Of a stretch of DNA of 5,759 nucleotides, positions 5,282 through 5,759 are shown piece after piece. Made by a program: the position numbers and the translations under genes. Under the pieces are notes generated by a model. The model was not told the origin of the DNA. It saw only the letters and a program-made list of their open reading frames with translations, and did not search any database. The stretch's first letter is position 1; every line of letters starts with the position of its first letter. Location: NCBI GenBank assembly GCA_900549215.1, contig URNJ01000116.1, positions 1 to 5,759 on the forward strand, written 5' to 3'. Source of the DNA: an uncultured Collinsella sp. GTDB taxonomy: Bacteria; Actinomycetota; Coriobacteriia; Coriobacteriales; Coriobacteriaceae.

Positions 5282-5313
5282 AAGTTATCACAACTTGATA
5301 AATAGCTATCAAG
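5282..5313. promoter_or_regulatory. Overlapping palindromes over the ackA promoter, operator-like
   Basis: Three overlapping inverted repeats share this stretch: AAGTT-ATCAC-AACTT (5282-5296), TTATCA-CAACT-TGATAA (5285-5301) and CTTGATA-AATAGC-TATCAAG (5294-5313). Together they cover the predicted -10 and -35 hexamers of ackA, where a repressor or redox regulator would act. The half-site TTGAT/ATCAA recalls FNR/CRP-type sites, but the spacing of 8 rather than 4 bases does not fit FNR, so no regulator is named. Chance AT-rich symmetry is possible. Confidence 0.4.
5284..5312 (-). promoter_or_regulatory. Predicted promoter of ackA
   Basis: On the minus strand, TTGATA (5312-5307; five of six to the -35 consensus) is followed after 17 bases by GATAAC (5289-5284; four of six to the -10 consensus). 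This gives a start near 5277 and a leader of about 60 bases. The block sits in the most AT-rich stretch of the window, right after the terminator of the upstream acetate kinase gene, so the two kinase genes are probably transcribed separately. Confidence 0.5.
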
Positions 5314-5332
5314 CATATCGCCCAACGAGCGC

Positions 5333-5377
5333 AAAAGAGGGGCCGAACGGCGCTCGGTCGTCCAGCCCCCCCCTCTT
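5333..5377 (-). terminator. Terminator of the second acetate kinase gene
   Basis: On the minus strand, AAGAGGGG (5377-5370) pairs with CCCCTCTT (5342-5335). The 3' arm runs directly into a TTTT stretch (5336-5333). The loop includes an inner CCGA/TCGG pairing (5343-5346 with 5354-5357). The stem starts only four bases after the TAA of the upstream kinase gene. The 5' side contains a run of eight G (eight C on the plus strand, 5366-5373), which allows stem register slippage. Confidence 0.8.
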
Positions 5378-5381
5378 GCAA

Positions 5382-5759
5382 TTACTTGCCGTTGACGATG
5401 CGCTCGACGTCGGAGGCGATCATGAACTCCTCGTCCGTGGGGATGACGAAAATCTTGACCTTGGAATCCTTGGCGGACAGGCACCAAGCGCCGTCGCCAC
5501 GCAGGGCGTTGCGGGCATGATCCATCTTGACGCCCATAAAGGCCAGACGGTCGGCAACGCCGGCACGAACGGCCGGAGCGTGCTCACCGATGCCAGCGGT
5601 GAAGACGAGCGTGTCCATGCCGCACATGGAAGTAGCCATCTCGGCAGCCTTGGCGGCAATCTTGTAGACAAACATGTCGAAGGCGAGCTGAGCCTCGGGG
5701 TCACCAGCGGCGGCGAGCTCCTCGACGTTGCGGCAGTCGTTGGCCTTGCCAAGAAGGTT
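5382..5759 (-). CDS. Second acetate kinase, C-terminal third (partial, runs off the window)
   Basis: The minus-strand frame is open from the window edge to TAA at 5382-5384, giving 125 residues. They align along the whole C-terminus of the neighbouring AckA with roughly half identical positions: LAFDMFVYK, GMDTLVFTAGIGEH, VIPTDEEFMIASDVER. The adenine-contacting loop reads NDCRNV, keeping the Asp and Arg of the usual DxR motif; around it the segment is about two to three residues shorter than in the neighbour. The usual GIGEN is GIGEH. The family's active-site Glu in PTDEE is kept, so this end looks intact rather than decayed. Divergence this deep indicates an old paralog, not a recent duplication. 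It may be another acetate kinase or a propionate-type kinase; the N-terminal substrate pocket lies outside the window. It has its own terminator and lies in the same orientation as ackA, 163 bases upstream of it. Confidence 0.9.
   Translation of the reverse strand, partial: NLLGKANDCRNVEELAAAGDPEAQLAFDMFVYKIAAKAAEMATSMCGMDTLVFTAGIGEHAPAVRAGVADRLAFMGVKMDHARNALRGDGAWCLSAKDSKVKIFVIPTDEEFMIASDVERIVNGK

Noticed and set aside
5294..5313. FNR-type site (TTGAT...ATCAA) upstream of ackA
   Set aside because: The half-sites are 8 bases apart instead of the 4 of an FNR box, so only an unspecified operator-like palindrome is reported.

Overview
The window reads as chromosomal DNA from a GC-rich, anaerobic, fermentative actinobacterium. 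The codon use (strong C/G preference at third positions in pta), the AAGGAG ribosome sites, and the mix of acetate-fermentation genes with a galactofuranose-type envelope cluster all fit class Coriobacteriia, and Collinsella is my best guess. That placement is inference from gene content and style, because no rRNA or other marker is present. I see no mobile element, CRISPR array, tRNA or rRNA, and no clearly novel multi-gene system.

Layout. (1) Bases 1-82 hold the last 26 codons of a plus-strand gene. (2) Bases 83-248 are a convergent intergenic region filled by nested inverted repeats. (3) Bases 249-2475, minus strand, hold a two-gene unit: glf (UDP-galactopyranose mutase), then an overlapping family-2 glycosyltransferase gene. 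(4) Bases 2476-2706 are a divergent intergenic region with two face-to-face TATAAT elements, a leader hairpin on the glf side and a terminator-like hairpin on the pta side. (5) Bases 2707-3687, plus strand, hold pta (phosphate acetyltransferase). (6) Bases 3688-4039 are a convergent intergenic region with a 29-bp perfect inverted repeat enclosing a strong terminator hairpin, about 150 bases with nothing recognisable, and the ackA terminator. (7) Bases 4040-5218, minus strand, hold a complete acetate kinase gene. (8) Bases 5219-5381 hold its AT-rich control region and the terminator of the next gene. (9) From 5382 to the window edge, minus strand, lies the C-terminal third of a second, diverged acetate kinase.

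How the genes work together. Pta converts acetyl-CoA and phosphate to acetyl phosphate, and AckA transfers the phosphate to ADP, giving ATP and acetate. In many bacteria the two genes form one operon. Here they are convergent and each has its own promoter region and terminator, and a second acetate kinase lies directly behind the first. The glf-glycosyltransferase pair is an envelope-glycan module: Glf makes UDP-galactofuranose, and the glycosyltransferase probably adds a sugar to a surface polymer or lipid-linked glycan.

The features most worth a second look are the long nested perfect inverted repeats at both convergent gene junctions, the mirrored coding tails ending in SKIFKFN at the first junction, the terminator-like hairpin between the pta promoter and its start codon, and the tandem, diverged acetate kinases.
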